Below are positions 6,619 through 7,548 of a DNA stretch of 7,548 nt, piece by piece. The DNA lies in contig SKHS01000283.1 in assembly GCA_007116835.1 (NCBI GenBank), forward strand, positions 1 through 7,548. Direction: 5' to 3'. Below the pieces are notes generated by a model. That model was not told where the DNA came from and did no database searches. It saw nothing but the letters and a program-made list of their open reading frames with translations. This DNA comes from Halomonas sp. (GTDB taxonomy: Bacteria; Pseudomonadota; Gammaproteobacteria; Pseudomonadales; Halomonadaceae). Made by a program: the position numbers and the translations under genes. How positions within the stretch are numbered: position 1 is the first letter of the stretch; the number at the start of each line of letters is the position of its first letter.

Positions 6619-7548
6619 ATGAAACTTCGCAATAGCAATCTTGATAAGCTGGCTAACGATGATTTCGACGTCTTGATTATTGGCGGCGGCATTAACGGCG
6701 CATCGGCGGCGGCAGCGCTAGCGGGCAAGGGGGCAAAAGTAGGCCTGATTGACCGCGGTGATTTTGCAGGCAGCACCAGCATGCACTCCTCTAACCTAGT
6801 GTGGGGAGGCATTAAGTACATGGAGAGTAAAGATTTTGGCTTGGTGCGTAAATTATGCAAAAGCCGCAATCATTTGATCAAAAACTATCCTTCCACCGTG
6901 GAAGAGATCCGCTTTCTAACCACCATCAGCAAAGGGTTCCGCCATCACCCAGGCTACCTTTATGCAGGTACATGGCTTTACTGGCTGATGGGCAATGGTT
7001 TTACAAAGATTCCCAGGCTGTTCACCCCAAAAGGGATCAAACATGCCGAACCCATCATCAATACCGACCAAGCGGTTGGCGGCTTCGAGTACTCCGATGC
7101 CATTCTCCACGACAACGACGCACGCTTTGTTTTCAACTTCATTCGTCATGCAATCGACTATGGTGCCAGCGTCGCGAACTATGTGGAGTCCACCGGCGCC
7201 TCTTTTGAAGATGGCCGCTGGATCATTCAAGCACGCAACGTCATCGACGGTAACACCTTTCCTATTCGTGCCAAGGTGTTGGTCAATGCAGCTGGCCCCT
7301 GGGTTGATCACCACAACAAACTGACGGGACAGCAGACCCAGCATCAGCACATGTACTCCAAGGGTATTCACCTGATCGTCCCGCAGCTTACAGACTCCAA
7401 GCGTGTGCTGGCATTTTTTGCTGACGATGGGCGCCTATTTTTTGTTATCCCTATGGGCAACCGCACCTGTATCGGCACCACGGACACCCATATGGAAAAT
7501 CCTGAAGTCGATGTCACTCAGGAAGACGTTGATTTTGTACTGGCCAAC
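6619..7548 (+). CDS. glpD: FAD-dependent glycerol-3-phosphate dehydrogenase GlpD (5' part, cut by window end)
   Basis: The first 310 residues of an aerobic glycerol-3-phosphate dehydrogenase (usually 500-570 residues), a membrane-associated flavoprotein that oxidises sn-glycerol-3-phosphate to dihydroxyacetone phosphate and feeds electrons to quinone. Visible are the dinucleotide fold GGGINGA (22-28) with Asp45 after the second strand, then STSMHSSNLVWGGIKY (52-67), DARFVF, NAAGPWVD, SKGIHLIVP and IGTTDT near the window end. The conserved stretch usually read as SSKLIHGGLRY is here SSNLVWGGIKY, with Lys to Asn, His to Trp and Arg to Lys changes. The gene thus belongs to a divergent branch of the GlpD/oxidase family, and another glycerol-phosphate-like substrate is possible. 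The ATG at 6619 has a weak AGGT site (6610-6613). Its position after a glycerol importer supports the GlpD call. The frame is open to the end with no sign of damage. Confidence 0.88.
   Translation, partial: MKLRNSNLDKLANDDFDVLIIGGGINGASAAAALAGKGAKVGLIDRGDFAGSTSMHSSNLVWGGIKYMESKDFGLVRKLCKSRNHLIKNYPSTVEEIRFLTTISKGFRHHPGYLYAGTWLYWLMGNGFTKIPRLFTPKGIKHAEPIINTDQAVGGFEYSDAILHDNDARFVFNFIRHAIDYGASVANYVESTGASFEDGRWIIQARNVIDGNTFPIRAKVLVNAAGPWVDHHNKLTGQQTQHQHMYSKGIHLIVPQLTDSKRVLAFFADDGRLFFVIPMGNRTCIGTTDTHMENPEVDVTQEDVDFVLAN

Noticed and set aside
6916..7371. 151-codon open frame on the minus strand
   Set aside because: It is antisense to the conserved glpD reading frame, and its translation shows no recognisable domain or ribosome site.

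Overview
The window reads as a piece of a gammaproteobacterial chromosome, most likely Halomonas or a close relative. That placement is an inference from the moderate GC content, the acidic exported binding protein and the overall look of the proteins, not from a marker gene. All seven genes lie on the plus strand and serve one purpose: uptake and first oxidation of glycerol.

Layout. Positions 1-267 hold no gene, but contain candidate GlpR-type operators, an imperfect inverted repeat and an A/C-rich leader. Then come two ABC ATPases, glpS (268-1365) and glpT (1358-2455); two CUT1-type permeases, glpP (2452-3339) and glpQ (3341-4237); and a 90-residue DUF2160 membrane protein, glpU (4253-4525). 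A 133-base gap with a small inverted/direct repeat precedes the large secreted binding protein glpV (4659-6425). A strong hairpin at 6433-6458 closes the transporter operon. A structured 160-base region, ending in a second, classic intrinsic terminator (6569-6599), stands directly before glpD (6619 to the window end, cut off). The gene order matches the glycerol ABC transporter operon glpSTPQUV known from Rhizobium leguminosarum. These names must not be confused with E. coli glpT (a glycerol-3-phosphate antiporter), glpP or glpQ (a phosphodiesterase).

How they work together. GlpV captures glycerol in the periplasm, GlpP/GlpQ form the channel and GlpS/GlpT power it; GlpU is a conserved membrane partner of unknown role. 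Imported glycerol would be phosphorylated by a GlpK kinase (not in the window) and oxidised to dihydroxyacetone phosphate by GlpD.

Most interesting points. (1) The two ATPases carry complementary defects: GlpS has Thr in place of the H-loop His, and GlpT has LTADE in place of LSGGQ. A heterodimer would therefore have one normal and one doubly degenerate ATP site, which is unusual for an importer. (2) An intrinsic terminator sits 19 bases before the glpD start behind several hairpins, with a possible competing hairpin. This suggests attenuation or a small RNA. (3) GlpU is an unexplained sixth component. The transporter type itself is known, so the window is not a wholly new system.
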